The translations under genes and the position numbers were made by a program. The notes under the pieces are model-generated. The model was not told where the DNA came from. It saw nothing but the letters and a program-made list of their open reading frames with translations, and made no database searches. This document shows positions 41,036 to 52,221 of a stretch of DNA of 64,000 nucleotides, in pieces. Source of the DNA: Pseudoips prasinana (Eukaryota; Arthropoda; Insecta; Lepidoptera; Nolidae); contig OX621255.1 of the NCBI GenBank assembly GCA_951640165.1, forward strand, positions 25,146,001-25,210,000. Reading direction: 5' to 3'. Within the stretch, counting starts at the first letter, position 1; every line of letters starts with the position of its first letter.

Positions 41036-41285
41036 CATAGCCAGCTCTCACCGGTCCGTAAGTGATTGGCGAGGTTAAGTTACTAGGCTCGCGGTCAGTC
41101 CATAGATGGGTGACCGCCAGAGTGGTTTAATTTCTGAGTGTTTCCATGCTTCATAGGGCAGGCTGCTGTCGGTCCCGGTGGTAGCCATTAGGAGACAGTC
41201 GTTAAGCCATGTCAGAGGCCTAATGGGCGGTTTGAACAACTCTGACACTAGGGAGTAGGGACACCAACTCAAGACACTATGCTGA
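41036..41285 (-). repeat. SINE4-type repeat
   Basis: Complement of 39790-40020 with 'CATAGATGGGTGACCGCC'. Confidence 0.6.
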
Positions 41286-41289
41286 TGTT

Positions 41290-41440
41290 GTATAGGTACA
41301 ATACAATACAATACAATACAAAACTCTTTATTGTACACGCAAAATAAATATTAATTACAAAAATAGTTATAATTATGTACAAAGGGCGGTCTTATCGCTC
41401 GTTGAAATTTCTTCCAGACAACCTTGGCATGGACAAAACT
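41290..41440 (-). repeat. CR1-like LINE 3' end
   Basis: Minus-strand 3' UTR ending in a (TTGTA)n-type tail; 'GGGCGGTCTTATCGCTC' parallels the 3' UTR at 61650-61720. Confidence 0.6.
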
Positions 41441-41552
41441 AGTGAGAAACGAAAAATGGGTAGTTTAAAGGTGTAAGAAATTAATTAAAGAATAATTAGG
41501 ATACAATAAAATATGAATTTAAAAGTAATAATGTAAGGAAGTTACCAGAAGA

Positions 41553-41722
41553 AAGGTTCTGGAGTGGCGACCACGAACCGGAAGACGCAGCGTGGGCAGG
41601 CCCCCTACAAGGTAGACCGACGATCGTGCAAGGATCGCGGGAAGCCATTGGATGCAGGTCCGGATATTGTGGAGATCCTTGGGGGAGGCCTTTGTCCAGC
41701 AGTGGACGTCTTTCGGCTAATA
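41553..41722 (+). pseudogene. LINE 3'-end fragment (RT C terminus)
   Basis: The + strand reads LEWRPRTGRRSVGRPPTRWT, then DDLARIAG, then SLGEAFVQQWTSFG, a conserved RT C terminus, and ends in (AAT)n. The minus-strand ORF at 41496-41771 is its shadow. Confidence 0.7.
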
Positions 41723-41987
41723 TAATAATAATAATAATAATAATATATAGGGACAATGTCACACAGATCAACCTAGCCCCAAACTAAGCAAAGCTTGTAC
41801 TATGGGTACCAGGCGACGATATACATACTTATATAGATAGATAAATACTTAAATACATAGAAAACATCCATGACTCCGAAACAAATATTCGTGCTCATCA
41901 CACAAATATTTGCACTTACCGGGATTCGAACCCAGGACCACCAGCTTCGTAGGCAGGAGCACTACCAACTAGGCTACGGTGATCGTC
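41723..41987 (-). mobile_element. SINE1, full length
   Basis: Starts right after the LINE fragment's simple tail; head GGCTACGGTGATCGTC at the right. Confidence 0.85.
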
Positions 41988-42059
41988 AAATATGATGATC
42001 AAATATGATGATGATGATGAATGTAGGGAAGATTAAATTCAGGAAGCACCTAAAATATG

Positions 42060-42240
42060 TAGGTACAGCTACAATATAGCCCATAACTATCTGCCTGAAG
42101 GGTAAGGGGGTCTTCACAATGGGAGGGGTTTGACGATAGTCCCCTACGCTGACCTGGTGTGGGTTGGCAGACTTATCGTGCTATTACAAAGCTTTGTAAT
42201 AGCCCCATGGGGAGGCCTATGTCTATGGATGATGATGTCC
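42060..42240 (+). repeat. LINE 3'-end-like repeat with an AAAGCTTT palindrome
   Basis: 'GCTATTACAAAGCTTTGTAA' is shared with 28397-28426. It ends near a GATGATG simple repeat. Confidence 0.45.
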
Positions 42241-42421
42241 ACAATATACATAGATACTTGTGTCTAAATTTGTTGATGTAGACTTAAATCCATATAAGAA
42301 AGTCCTGTTCATGTAACAAATTTGAAAGTTTGTTTGTTTGGATAGGATATTTGTGAAGGGAAAACGGCAATGCAGATTTGGTTTAAATCTTGAATGAAGA
42401 TATATACTTAGAATTAACACA

Positions 42422-42612
42422 TGCATGTGTGGCGCAGTGGTTGAAACAATCACCTCGCCGCTTCGTGTCCCGGGTTGGGCCAACTTTTTGTGAGACCCAT
42501 AAATAGTTGTTCCGAGTCTGGATGTACTTACTTTGTGTCCGTCTATTATAAGTTTGTAAAGCACCCCGCGATACAGATTAAATGACCTAATGCGGGAGTT
42601 GAGTAAAAAAAA
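42422..42612 (+). mobile_element. tRNA-related SINE3
   Basis: The head GTGGCGCAGTGGTTGAAACA, a diverged B box (CCCGGGTTGGGCC) and a body ending GTTGAG(T)AAAAAA. Confidence 0.65.
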
Positions 42613-42689
42613 CATATGTAAACATACAAACATAAGCATACATAGTGCTACAAGAAATTGCTATATCACGAGTACCGCCGCCGTGTAAG

Positions 42690-42830
42690 GGGCCGGTTGG
42701 CATGGTTGGTAGATACCATTCACGCTGTGGTCGTGGGTTCCATTCCCAACCATTACAGATATTTGTGTGCATGAAAGTGTCTGTTCGTCCTGACTCTGAG
42801 TCTATATAAGTTTGTATTAACAAAATAGGC
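42690..42830 (+). mobile_element. SINE2, 5' part
   Basis: GGGGCCGGTTGGCATGGTTG head, GGGTTCCATTCCC B box, body to ACAAAATA, then joined to another repeat. Confidence 0.65.
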
Positions 42831-42835
42831 GTGAG

Positions 42836-42968
42836 CAACACTTGTTTGCTGACTCTTAAAGGCCGCCAACGCACCCGTAACGCCTCTGGTGTTGCGAGTG
42901 TCCATGGGCGGCGGTGATCACTTACCATCAGGTGACCCACTTGCTCGTTTGTCGCCCTCTGATATAAA
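42836..42968 (+). repeat. Abundant lepidopteran repeat
   Basis: 'GGCGGCGGTGATCACTTACC' family, third copy, ending in ATATAAAAGAAAA. Confidence 0.6.
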
Positions 42969-42984
42969 AGAAAAGCAAATAAAA

Positions 42985-43258
42985 ACCGTCCAAGTGCGAG
43001 TCGGACTCGCGCACGAAGGGTTCCGTACCATTATGTATAAAAACGCGAGCAAAAAAATCACGTTTGTTGTATGGGAACCCCATTAAATATTTATTTTATT
43101 TTGTTTGTTGTTATAGCGGCATCAAAAATACATCATCTGGTAGAATTTCAACTGTCTAACTATCACGGTTCATGTGATACAGCCTGGTGACAGACGGACA
43201 GACAGCGAAGTCTTAGTAATAGGGTCCCGTTTTACCCTTTGGGTACAGAACCCTAAAA
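42985..43258 (+). repeat. Short copy of the 'CAAGTGCGAGTCGGACTCGC' repeat
   Basis: Compare 13858-14458. It ends ACAGAACCCTAAAAAG about 215 bp before the FABP-B start codon. Confidence 0.65.
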
Positions 43259-43400
43259 AGTGTCAAACCGATACCCGGCGCGCCTTTATAAGCCTGCCAC
43301 AGAGTATCATCAATATTTGCAACGAGTGTAATCTATCTTAAGACCAATAAAAGTTATCATTTATGACTCACTCTATCTCTACAAGGGATTACTTGAGTTC

Positions 43401-43407
43401 TATAAAA
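43401..43407 (+). promoter_or_regulatory. FABP-B TATA box
   Basis: TATAAAA lies 71 bp before the ATG, with a plausible initiator (TTAGTTCACT) about 30 bp downstream. Confidence 0.7.
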
Positions 43408-43471
43408 GCAGTTATATTACACCCTGGAGCTTCTTAGTTCACTGGCAGTGGTAGTAATCGAACCTACGACA

Positions 43472-43541
43472 ATGTCTTTCATCGGAAAAAGCTACAAATT
43501 TGACAGGGAGGAGAACTTCCAGGAGTTCGTTACCGCTTTGG
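43472..43541 (+). CDS. FABP-B exon 1
   Basis: 70 nt, 23 codons plus one base; donor G|GTGAGT. Confidence 0.93.
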
Positions 43542-46500
43542 GTGAGTAGAAATTTTTACGTCATAGACACATACACACAGACGCGTTTTAAGCCAGTTGC
43601 GGTTACTGATGCGTAAGTGATCGGCGAAGATTTTTTTTTCTAAAGACAGCACCCGCACTAGGGAATCTAATCCCTGTGCCGCGGGGTACTTTACAAACAT
43701 ATTATAACCGGACACAAATTACATCCAGACTCAGAACAACTATTTATAGGTCACACACATAGTTGTCCGCCGCGGGAGTCGAACCCGCGACACGAAGCGG
43801 CGAGGTGACAGTCAAACTACTGACTAATTAAATTTTCTTTTGTTACTTTTATAGTGTATTCTACTATGTTAATGTACTGCATTGTGAGCTTGACAATTAC
43901 AAGTGTATGTTAATACCCAAGTGCTGAATTCATTTCATTATTTCATTTCGAACTGATGATACATTCTAGGTATGCCCCCCGACCAAGCTGCAATCTTCAT
44001 CAACTACCGCCCCACAATTACGTTCTTGAAGAACGGAGATGAGTATGTCTATGTCAACGAAACTGCTAGCTCTAAGAAAGAAGTCCCCTTCAAATCTGGC
44101 GTCCCTTTCTCAAGGACCGTTGCTGAGAGAAATGTAAGTGAATTTATTGATAATTACAACATTAACACGCTTGTAGAGCAGAATAGGAGCAGAATCTATT
44201 CTTAAATTATGTTCTTTAAACGGAAGACTCAGCGTAGGCCGACGATCTTGCAAGGGTGGCGGGAAGCCGCTGGATGTGAGCAGCACAATACCGGCCATGT
44301 TGGAGATCCTTGGGGGAAGTCTTTGTCCAGTAGTGGACATCTTTCCGATGATACAATGATGATAATGATTATTTTCAAACTCTCGTGATTAGTACTCATT
44401 ATAATATATCGACACAATTACCACGGCTGTTGCAATCCATGACAATACGTCGCGGCGTCGGGTAAACCAAGATATCCCCTTCAATCCTCAATTTGACGAG
44501 AGACCCGCGTCTTTGCGTATTAGAATAAGAATTAAATTAGAAATTCCTAGGTTATACCTAGGGATATCAAGTAAAATTTAATTTCTGGCTCTATTCACCT
44601 CTGGGTGTCGATTTCCTCCTTTTTATGATACTAGTCCCTCCATCTTACCCACCACTGCAACTCCTGTAGGTAAGCCAGTATCAACAGTGGCACACCATAA
44701 AATGACGCTGAGCGGTGAGGCTCAGGCATGTCCCGGGGAATCGCTTTAACTGTCTTAGATCTCGCAACGAATTTAATCAGAAAGGAAAAAGGAGTTAGAA
44801 AATGAATAGTTCCACTTCCCTCCAGAGCAAAGCGGGAGACAGGATTGATGTATAGAGGCTATAGCCTCATGAAACGAGAGAATTGCAATGAGATAAGCCA
44901 GCTGCTCCGTTTTACGTATACATATACAGTATTTTTACTGATAAATCATTCACAAGCTGTCCTTTTATGGAATGCTCTGCCAATACAGATTAGACGCGGT
45001 TCATCACACAACGTTTTTAAAAATATGGTTTAAAAACACTATTTCATACTAGCTATTCCGCATTAAATCTACTGATTCCGTTTGTATTTTCTACCTTCAG
45101 CTGATTCTTTTCAATTCCTGATTTCTGGTTCATCCAACGCAAAACGGTTGCCGGGAAACTTTTTAGCGATAAGACTGCAAATTGTATTAAAATCAGATAA
45201 TTTCCAGCTGCATCCATTGTTTTGATTTACTTTTTTTGCAACAAAATGTATTTCTTCTTCTACTTCAACCTTTGTGTGATTCGTTTCTTCAAAAACAAAT
45301 GTGATTAAAAATACCCAACTTTTGTTTACCAATCTTCTAATACAAATGTGTTTTTTTTTAAATTTATAATTGATAAAAGTACACATTTAAGTTTTAGACA
45401 TTTTTGCCAAACTGCACAGCAGTTCTCGCTCTGTTTTCATTTTTATTACTTAATTGCTATACATTTCAGTATGAAATGTTAAAGTAAGGAAGTATACGAG
45501 ATAGAATAGAAGATAGAAAGATGTTACTACTAAGTTTATACAATACAAACTAAAGGAAGAAATAAGATTTATTTTAAAATACATACAGATATGCCATATC
45601 GATTTAATCAAGAATTAATAATATTCATTTACCAGTGTGGCTGATGTTAGGTACAGACGCCAGCACATCCAGCTATCCCAATCTGTCAAATTTCTTTCAT
45701 AGATTATCAACTTTATCACATAAGCATAAGGTTCATTTTCAATTTGGGAAATTTGATAGATTGGGCTAGCTTGATGTGCTGGCGTCTGTACATTCTTTCT
45801 TATTAAAATATGTCTCATAAATTATTGTATGTTCTCCAGTGCACGGCCACATTCACAGTTGATGGCAACACAATTACCCAAGTAGAAGAATTCGAAGATG
45901 GCGCCACTGTCACACAGAAGAGGGAATTCACTGACAACGAGCTTGTTCTGGTGAGTAAATCTGCCAAAGGGCGCAAAGCCACAAAATAAAATTTTGAGTT
46001 ATGAGCGAAAAACGCGGGGAACATTACTACCTGCCGGTACCATAGGTACACCATTATTAATTTTATGGTGTACCTATGGTTTTTAAGTGGCATATTTTTC
46101 TAATATTCCCCGCGTTTTTCACTGATAACTCAAAATTTGATTTTGTGGCTTTGCGCCCTTTAAGCTAACGGACAGCAGAAATAATGACATAGTGACTTAA
46201 AACTTTTTACCTAACGGTTGAAAATGCTCAAAAGAATAACATAATAGAGGAATATTTTAGTTTAAATTAAAAAGGATTACCCATTTTGAGAACTCAATAA
46301 TAAGAGTGGTGGTAATAGAAGAATTTGAACATTTTGGTCAAGTTATAACTTACCCTACCTTAATATTTGAAATCCTACTTAGTCTTACTTTCCTACTTAG
46401 ACTTAGACGAAAGCACTAATAAAAGTGAGTTCTGAATTCGAGTATGACTTTTGTGTGCTACAAGTCATACTCTCAATTCCTAACATTCTATTTTTTCTTA

Positions 46501-47282
46501 TTTGGGACACAAAGAGGCGAGTGGGGCTCAAGCCATTGAACGCCAATCCTTCATTGTCTGGTGAAGCAGTGAACAAATAAAAAGAGGGATTTTATTTTGT
46601 TAACTTGACTCTACGTTTTCTTTTTGCCATTGTACAAGATCAGCCTAGTTTGGGATCAGATGGGAGAGATCCTAGATATAATATTTCATATGAAAGCACT
46701 AAAAAAAATACTTAAATTCTAAAAAAAATATTTCTTAAATTATATTTGATCTGGACCTATCTTCTATAAGACATCTTATAAGTTACTTGCAGTAGTTGTG
46801 GTCTCCAAAGTAAGACATTCTCTGTTTTAAGTTAGCGTGTTGCATATCCTAGCTGCAGGGTTGGATTTATGTCATTCTAATTGTGTGGTGACGGCATATC
46901 ATCACCCCATCTCGTCCCGTGGGTGGCGTAGAAATCGTCTGAGGGAATACCTACCAGAGAAAAGGCAGCAGAGTTTGTCTGTGAACTATGACCATTAAAC
47001 TGCGATCGCCAACCCGTCTGCCAAGCGTGGCGATTATGGCATATCCCTCCTTTTCTGCTTATGTCCAGCTGTGGACGTAATTTGGCTGTTATGATGATGA
47101 TGATGATGATGAAATGTATTGAAGTTAGGGGCACAGGTATAGTTTTCTCGCTCTCCTCCCTCTATCAGAATTCTCATCTTATAACTTAGAAAATAGTAGA
47201 TGATATTTTGTTTTTTCTTCTTTTTTAGACTCTCACCGCTAGCGCATGGGACGGCGTCGCTCGCAGATACTATAAGGCTTAA
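43472..47282 (+). CDS. FABP-B: intracellular fatty-acid-binding protein, four exons, 132 aa
   Basis: The coding sequence joins 43472-43541, 43970-44133, 45840-45950 and 47229-47282 (70, 164, 111 and 54 nt). All introns are GT-AG with phases 1, 0, 0, as in FABP-A. The protein opens MSFIGKSYKFDREENFQEFV, a textbook FABP start, and is 132 residues, the usual family length. Exon 4 ends DGVARRYYKA with the Arg-x-Tyr (127-129) that binds the ligand carboxylate. It is a cytosolic beta-barrel carrier of fatty acids or retinoids; the ligand is not predictable here. A TATA box and AATAAA (47313-47318) frame it. Intron 2 holds a MITE and CR1 and LINE fragments; intron 3 holds a foldback. The central region is divergent from FABP-A, so this is an old duplication. 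Confidence 0.93.
43628..43830 (-). mobile_element. SINE3 in FABP-B intron 1
   Basis: The minus strand carries the B box CGGGTTCGACTCCCG and the head GCCGCTTCGTGTCGC. It lies between exons 1 and 2. Confidence 0.7.
43855..43945 (+). repeat. LINE 3'-tail fragment
   Basis: Reverse complement of 7741-7845: 'TGTTAATACCCAAGTGCTGA', then (TTTCA)n. Confidence 0.5.
43970..44133 (+). CDS. FABP-B exon 2
   Basis: 164 nt between TTCTAG and GTAAGT. It encodes MPPDQAAIFINYRPTITFLK onward to VAERN. Confidence 0.92.
44213..44365 (+). pseudogene. LINE RT C-terminal fragment in FABP-B intron 2
   Basis: Degraded copy of 41553-41722 ('GGAGATCCTTGGGGGAAGTC', 'TTTGTCCAGTAGTGGACATC'). Confidence 0.6.
44366..44870. 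other. FABP-B intron 2, nothing recognised
   Basis: No ORF or repeat supported. Confidence 0.4.
44880..45270 (+). pseudogene. CR1-like LINE 3' fragment
   Basis: 44945-45033 reads HSQAVLLWNALPIQIRRGSS, then HNVFKNMV, matching the ORF end of the LINE at 61953 (AVRLWNALPIQIRCAQSQHV). A 3' UTR with 'GGTTGCCGGGAAACTTTTTA' and a (TTC)n-like tail follows. 5'-truncated. The minus-strand ORF at 45111-45386 is a shadow. Confidence 0.75.
45654..45788. mobile_element. 135-bp palindromic MITE, TA-flanked (copy 5 of 5)
   Basis: 135 bp with TA at 45652-45653 and 45789-45790. It lies 50 bp before FABP-B exon 3, in the intron's branch-point zone. Confidence 0.85.
45840..45950 (+). CDS. FABP-B exon 3
   Basis: 111 nt, CTATFTVDGNTITQVEEFED onward; acceptor TTCTCCAG, donor GTGAGT. 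Confidence 0.92.
45966..46161. repeat. 196-bp foldback in FABP-B intron 3
   Basis: AAAGGGCGCAAAGCCACAAA at the left and its complement at the right; the inner arms GAAAAACGCGGGGAA and TTCCCCGCGTTTTTC also pair, as do GTACCATAGGTACACC-type inner stretches. Confidence 0.8.
46165..46870. other. FABP-B intron 3, AT-rich, nothing recognised
   Basis: No supported feature. Confidence 0.4.
46875..47115 (+). repeat. LINE 3'-end-like repeat with (ATG)n tail
   Basis: 'GGCATATCCCTCCTTTTCTG', then a (GATGAT)n tail. It resembles the 3' end of a truncated non-LTR element; family not assigned. Confidence 0.45.
47229..47282 (+). CDS. FABP-B exon 4
   Basis: TLTASAWDGVARRYYKA and stop after the acceptor TTTTTTAG. 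Confidence 0.92.
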   Translation, partial: TLTASAWDGVARRYYKA

Positions 47283-47312
47283 ATTATATATTAAATAGTT
47301 TTATTTAAATAT

Positions 47313-47318
47313 AATAAA
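47313..47318 (+). promoter_or_regulatory. FABP-B polyadenylation signal AATAAA
   Basis: It lies 30 bp after the stop codon. Confidence 0.65.
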
Positions 47319-47394
47319 TTATTATAAGTTACTATATTTTTTAATATTATTTTGGTGGACGAACGTCCGACTCCCTCACGGCTAGTCACGAAAC

Positions 47395-47619
47395 ACAGTG
47401 ATTTCTTTCTCTACCAGTAATGCTCTTAAGATTTATTGCACTTACTAGCATACTATATATAAGCTACTCTCTCTACAGAATTTGACCAATAAAACCACAG
47501 TAAAGCAAACGTCTCTATGACGGCGCATGAAGATTGGTCAAATGCTATAGCGATAAATTATTCAGTAACTAGTTTCCTCTGTCAGTAATGATCTTGAGAT
47601 TAATTGCACTTACTAGCAT
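47395..47619 (+). repeat. Left part of a ~170-bp tandem array (array continues at 55653)
   Basis: About 1.3 units. Unit landmarks: TATAAGCTACTCTCTCTACA, GAATTTGACCAATAAAAC, CAGTAATGATCTTGAGATTA. The array is split by the LINE at 47620-55652. Confidence 0.85.
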
Positions 47620-47625
47620 CTTATC

Positions 47626-50049
47626 TTATCTTATCTTATCTTTGATGGGGTGTACTTGCGTACAGCACTTCGACCCTTCAGGATCTTTTGTACTATCCCC
47701 CCCTGTTTTTATTCTATCCCTAAAGCCCTGAATGAAGTCTTCACATAATCCAGTACACTTCTTAGGGGTAGATCCTTGTAGTCTCCTGGTTCTGGATATT
47801 CTGTGTCTTGCCAATGCATCGCATTTGCATATTATATGCAGCATTGTTTCCTGTTCTTCCCTACAGGTCCTGCAGATCGGGCTATTCGACAGTCCCAATT
47901 TGTGTAGGTGATAGTTGGTGCCATAGTGGCCCGTGAATACTGCTACTATCAGTCGTAGCTGGTTTCTGCTGTACTTCCAAAGTTTTTTTGACCAGCTTTT
48001 GTCTATTCCTTTAATGAGTTGCTTTGAGTATTTTAATTCCTTGATTTTGGTCCACATTTGATTGTGTTTAGCTGTGGATTCATTTTTAAGGATTGCTCCT
48101 ATTACATTTGGAAGAATCCCTACGCACGGTTCTGGACCACAGAACTGACTTTCAGATCCCTTCCTAGCTAGTGCATCTGCTTTTTCGTTGCCTTCTATTC
48201 CTGTATGGCCTGGTACCCATACGAGTTTGACTTTGTTTTTAGTACCAAGTTTGTTCAGAGCCGTGATACAGTTCTGGATTAATTTTGATTCGATTTCATG
48301 TGACATCAGGGCTTTTAATGTAGCCTGGCTGTCACTGAGTATGTAGATGGTCTGACCTTCAGTCGCCCTATCTATGATCGTCTGGGCGCATGTAATTATC
48401 GCGTATGTCTCTGCCTGAAACACTGTCGCGAAATTGCCCATGCTTTCGCTGATACTGCAGGTTTCATTATATACGCCCGCGCCTGTACCGGATTTCATTT
48501 TTGATCCGTCTGTATACCAAATTTGACTTTGTTCGTTTTGTTTACAAAGTCCAAATTTCCATTCCTCTCTACTAGGGATGTATAAATTATATTGTTTGTC
48601 AAATGTGTAGGTGGGTTGCATTTTATCACTTCCCATCTCTATTACATTGTCAAGGTTTTTCCAGTTTTCTGTCTGCGTATGCCTTGTGGGCATACGTTCA
48701 TTAGATATGTGTCCCAGGACAGTAAGCCTTAGGAGTGTTTTTCTTGCCTCTTCTTGTACTTCAAGGTGTAGTGGTACTAGGTCTAGAATAATTTCCAAGG
48801 CCGCTGTTGGTGTAGTGCTAAACGCCCCTGTCATTGTTAAGCAGGCAGTGCGTTGTATTTTGTTTAGCACTTGTTTACAAGTTTCCAGTTTTGTTCTTGG
48901 CCACCAGACGATACTACCGTACATCAGTACCGGTTTTACCATCATTTTGTATATCCAGTGAACGATTTTGGGTTTTAGACCCCATGTTTTGCCATATGCT
49001 GCTCGGCACATGCCGAATATTCTCAGGGCTTTGTTTTTTATGTTTTCTACATGTTCTTTCCATGTGAGTGATTTGTCGAGTGTTATACCCAGGTATTTCA
49101 CTTCTTTTGACAAATCAATTTTTGTGTTGTAGAGTTTTAAAGTTCCTATACCCGATAGGTCTTTCTTTTTTGTGAATGGTACTATAACGGCTTTCTGTGG
49201 GTTTATAGAAAGGTTATTTGATTTGCACCAGTCTTCTGTTTCTTTTAAAGCTTGTTTCATAATATCTGCTACTATGTGAGGGAATTTCCCACTTATTAGT
49301 ATCACAATATCGTCTGCATAGCCGACGGTATACCGTGGCCCTGTGTTTAGGTTTATCAAGAGCTCGTCCACAACCAGGCACCACAGTAGCGGTGAGATGA
49401 CTCCGCCTTGTGGGCATCCTCTGGTTGTCGTTGCATATCTGATGTCCCCTAGTAGTGTTGACTGCAGTTGCCGTCCTTTCAGCATTCTGTCTATCCATCT
49501 GCATAGAGTGGGTTCTATGCTATGGTTCCTGGCGGCATTTTGTATAGTACTGAATGCCGTGTTGTCAAAAGCTCCTTCAATATTTAGAAATGCCGCAAGG
49601 CATATTTCTTTGTTTTCTAAGGCTGCTTCCGCCTTTTTCACAACATGGTGTAGGGCTGTCTCGGTAGATTTTCCTGCCTGATAAGCATTCTGTTGCCAGT
49701 GTAGCGGGAATCTTTTTAGAGGCCCTTGCCTGATGTGTATGTCTACCATTTTTTCAAGTGATTTGAGAAAGAATGATGTGAGACTAATCGGTCTATATGA
49801 TTTTGGTGACTCGTAGTCCAACTTTCCAGGTTTCGGTATGTAGACTACTTTGACTTGTCGCCATGCTTGGGGTGTGTACCCAAAGGCTATGCAAGCTCTA
49901 TATAGCCTACATAGGTGTGGGTTTAGTACATTATTCGCTTTTTGTAATAGGATGGGATATATTCCATCCGGGCCAGGCGATTTGAATGGTTCAAAGTTGC
50001 TTATGGCCCACTTTACCTTGGTCTCGTTAATTATCTTTTTAGCGGGGTC
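47626..50049 (-). pseudogene. LINE ORF2: reverse transcriptase plus RNase H
   Basis: The frame is open from 50049 (after a TGA at 50050-50052) to 47626. RT motifs in order: FKSPGPDGIYP, YRPISLTSFFLKSLEKM, motif A at 49584 reading AAFLNIEGAFDN where Asp is expected in place of Asn, then RGCPQGGVISPLLW and GYADDIVIL. RNase H follows: IWYTDGSK, FQAETYAI, ILSDSQATLKAL and GHTGIEGNEKADALA. A Cys-His-rich tail (CRTCREEQETMLHIICKC) ends it. The Asn in motif A removes the first catalytic Asp, so the RT is probably dead; the stop at 50050 also cuts it from the endonuclease. Confidence 0.88.
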
Positions 50050-50484
50050 TCAGTCTGCCTTGGTTGTGTGTCTTTCCACATCCTCTTGGCTAATTGGGAT
50101 TTCTCTCTCCATGGTTTTCATTGTCTCAGAGCCTGGGAAGTGAGTTTTAAACATGACGTCTAGTGTCTCCTCACCAGCCCTATTTCTTGGCAGTGATTCC
50201 TCCATGCACGCCTTTTTGCTTTCCTAACAGCTTTGCTATACTCAGTTAGTTTTCTAGGATACATATCAAAGTCTTTAGTGGCTTTGGCTAGATTGAATGT
50301 TACCCTCGTTTCCTTCTTAAGCTTAATTAGTCAGGTGTCCACCAGGGTATCCTCTTTGCTTTGACTGTTTTTTCCGGACAGTTATCTCTTCATGTTTTTA
50401 GCACTGCTTGGGCAATGCGTTCTGCCTCAAACTCTATCTCTATGACTGAGTTGAGCTTACCTCTCGGGTCGCCTAGTTCTACCT
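50050..50484 (-). pseudogene. Degraded linker between LINE endonuclease and RT
   Basis: Several stops and frame changes. Sequence composition and position are consistent with the ORF2 region between endonuclease and RT. Confidence 0.6.
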
Positions 50485-50927
50485 TCAGGTCCCTGCCGTA
50501 CTGTGTCTAGGGTTTCGTCGTTGTACCGACTCCCTTTTTATTCGTGTTTTGTACTTGAAGCAAATGTACCTATGGTCCGATAGGGATATCTCATTAGGAA
50601 CATTCCATTCTTCTATTAGGTTGCTGGCTCTAGCCGTGGCTAGGGTTATGTCGATAACTTCAGCTCTTTTTGCGTTAACAAATGTTGGCCTGTTACCAGA
50701 ATTAATTAGTTGGAGAGGGGAGCTTACCAGATAGTCCAGTAGTTTCTCTCCTCTCTTGTTTATGTTTGTGCTGCCCCAAATGATGTGGTGTGCATTAGCG
50801 TCGCAGCCAATTATGAGGTCTATGTCGTTAGCACTGCAGTTATTCACGAGTTCCCTTAACTTCGGCGAAGCTGGTTCTTCTGCTTCATAAGGTAGGTAGG
50901 CAGAGGCTATACAGATAGTTCTCCGCC
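50485..50927 (-). pseudogene. LINE endonuclease, C-terminal part
   Basis: It reads RRTICIASAYLPYEAEEPAS, IDLIIGCDANAHHIIWGS (the GCDANAHH core), RGEKLLDYL, then RAEVIDITLA and SLSDHRYICF (catalytic Ser-Asp-His). The open frame runs on to 50970 but the outer part (LLDHILLLG) is transposon sequence from the insert at 50928. Confidence 0.85.
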
Positions 50928-51094
50928 CAAGCAGCAAAATGTGGTCTAGTAATTGTCCTGGAACCACCATTTCATTAGACTATAACGGAATAGTAAGCGA
51001 TTATAACCACGGAAAAGGGCCCAATTTATAGGCGTATTTTAGCTAATTAAATATCTATAGTAGACTTGGTGAATACCATTTTGACCAATAACGG

Positions 51095-51265
51095 CCATAT
51101 AGTTGGACTATGTAAAACTATTTTCTCCCGCGAAGCCAACTATCAGCGCTTAATGGAACCAATCACGACAATAGTAACCTTATAGTTAGACCACGTAGAA
51201 CTATTTGCTCTCGCGAAGCTAACTATGAGCGCTAAATGGAACCAAACACGACAATAACGTACACG
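51095..51265 (+). repeat. Two ~80-bp direct repeats inside the 2.17-kb element
   Basis: 'GCGAAGC(C/T)AACTAT(C/G)AGCGCT' and 'ATGGAACCAA(T/A)CACGACAAT' occur in both. Confidence 0.75.
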
Positions 51266-51713
51266 GTGAATATCTTACAAGCTCATACAAAGTGATGTGA
51301 ATTTGTAAATGTTGCTATGCACATTTGTAAAGATTAATTAATATTGATAAAGGTAAGTTATTATATTTTTATAATAAATATTATCGCCATCTTGACAAAC
51401 TTGGTCTTCCCAAATACATTAACAAACCGTTGTAGGCGTACTTTGTTACAAATGGTAAATATCAGAACTATTGCTTGGCCATATTGTTTGGAATTAGAGT
51501 TCCGCAAATATTGTAATGTTACTCTATGTTGTTATTAGGTACCGATGTCTTATTTTCATATTTTTGTTTAGGTGTCAGGTGTGAAAATGGTAATGTTTCT
51601 GGACGTCGATAGCTTTTTAACTAAAAGGGATTTTCGAGCTTTAAAAATTGTTTGAAATATTTTCTACTTCTATTTTGTGCTTTCCCTTGCTAACTTGGTT
51701 TATTGTTTCACAG

Positions 51714-52026
51714 AATCGTGATCAAGACCGAATTAGTGAGATGCCAACGGTCTCTCGATAAGATACTCGTTCAAATACTACAAGATCACTTCATTTACAA
51801 CAAAACTCGGCTACCATTCAATCCGGATCAGCAATTTTACCTGTATCTTCTTTTGTCGCGCAAAACCCTCTACTTGTCATAACAGAAGCAGAAAAAACAC
51901 TGTCAGATGTCAGTTTAAATGCTCAACATTTCGTTCTTTACAACACGGATAACCAAATACAGCCTGTCGAGGATGGTCAAATTCTACAACTTCAACATGA
52001 AGTAAAGTCAAAAAGAAGACATTAAA
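51714..52026 (+). pseudogene. Unknown exon-like coding remnant in the 2.17-kb element
   Basis: After a good acceptor (TTATTGTTTCACAG) a frame runs 104 codons with a single TAA inside: NRDQDRISEMPTVSR-stop-DTRSNTTRSLHLQQ..., FVAQNPLLVITEAEKTLSDV, LNAQHFVLYNTDNQIQPVED. Composition is protein-like, not repeat-like. No family recognised. Downstream (52128-52240) another short frame, NDRLKKARRRRCRHVIRNLR then ELEEFETNLTNTF, ends next to AATAAA, suggesting the last exon of the same decayed gene. Confidence 0.5.
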
Positions 52027-52221
52027 ACCATCATACCAAATCAAAATCCACTTTATGAAATACAAACTAACATGTGCTGAGTGCTGTGTCGAAGAGAGAT
52101 TCAGAATGAATTAAACTCGTACATCCAATGACCGGTTAAAGAAAGCAAGAAGACGTAGATGTAGACATGTTATAAGAAATCTAAGAGAACTTGAAGAATT
52201 TGAAACAAACTTAACAAATAC

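Noticed and set aside
45111..45386. 91-codon minus-strand ORF
   Set aside because: It is antisense to a CR1-like LINE 3' UTR.
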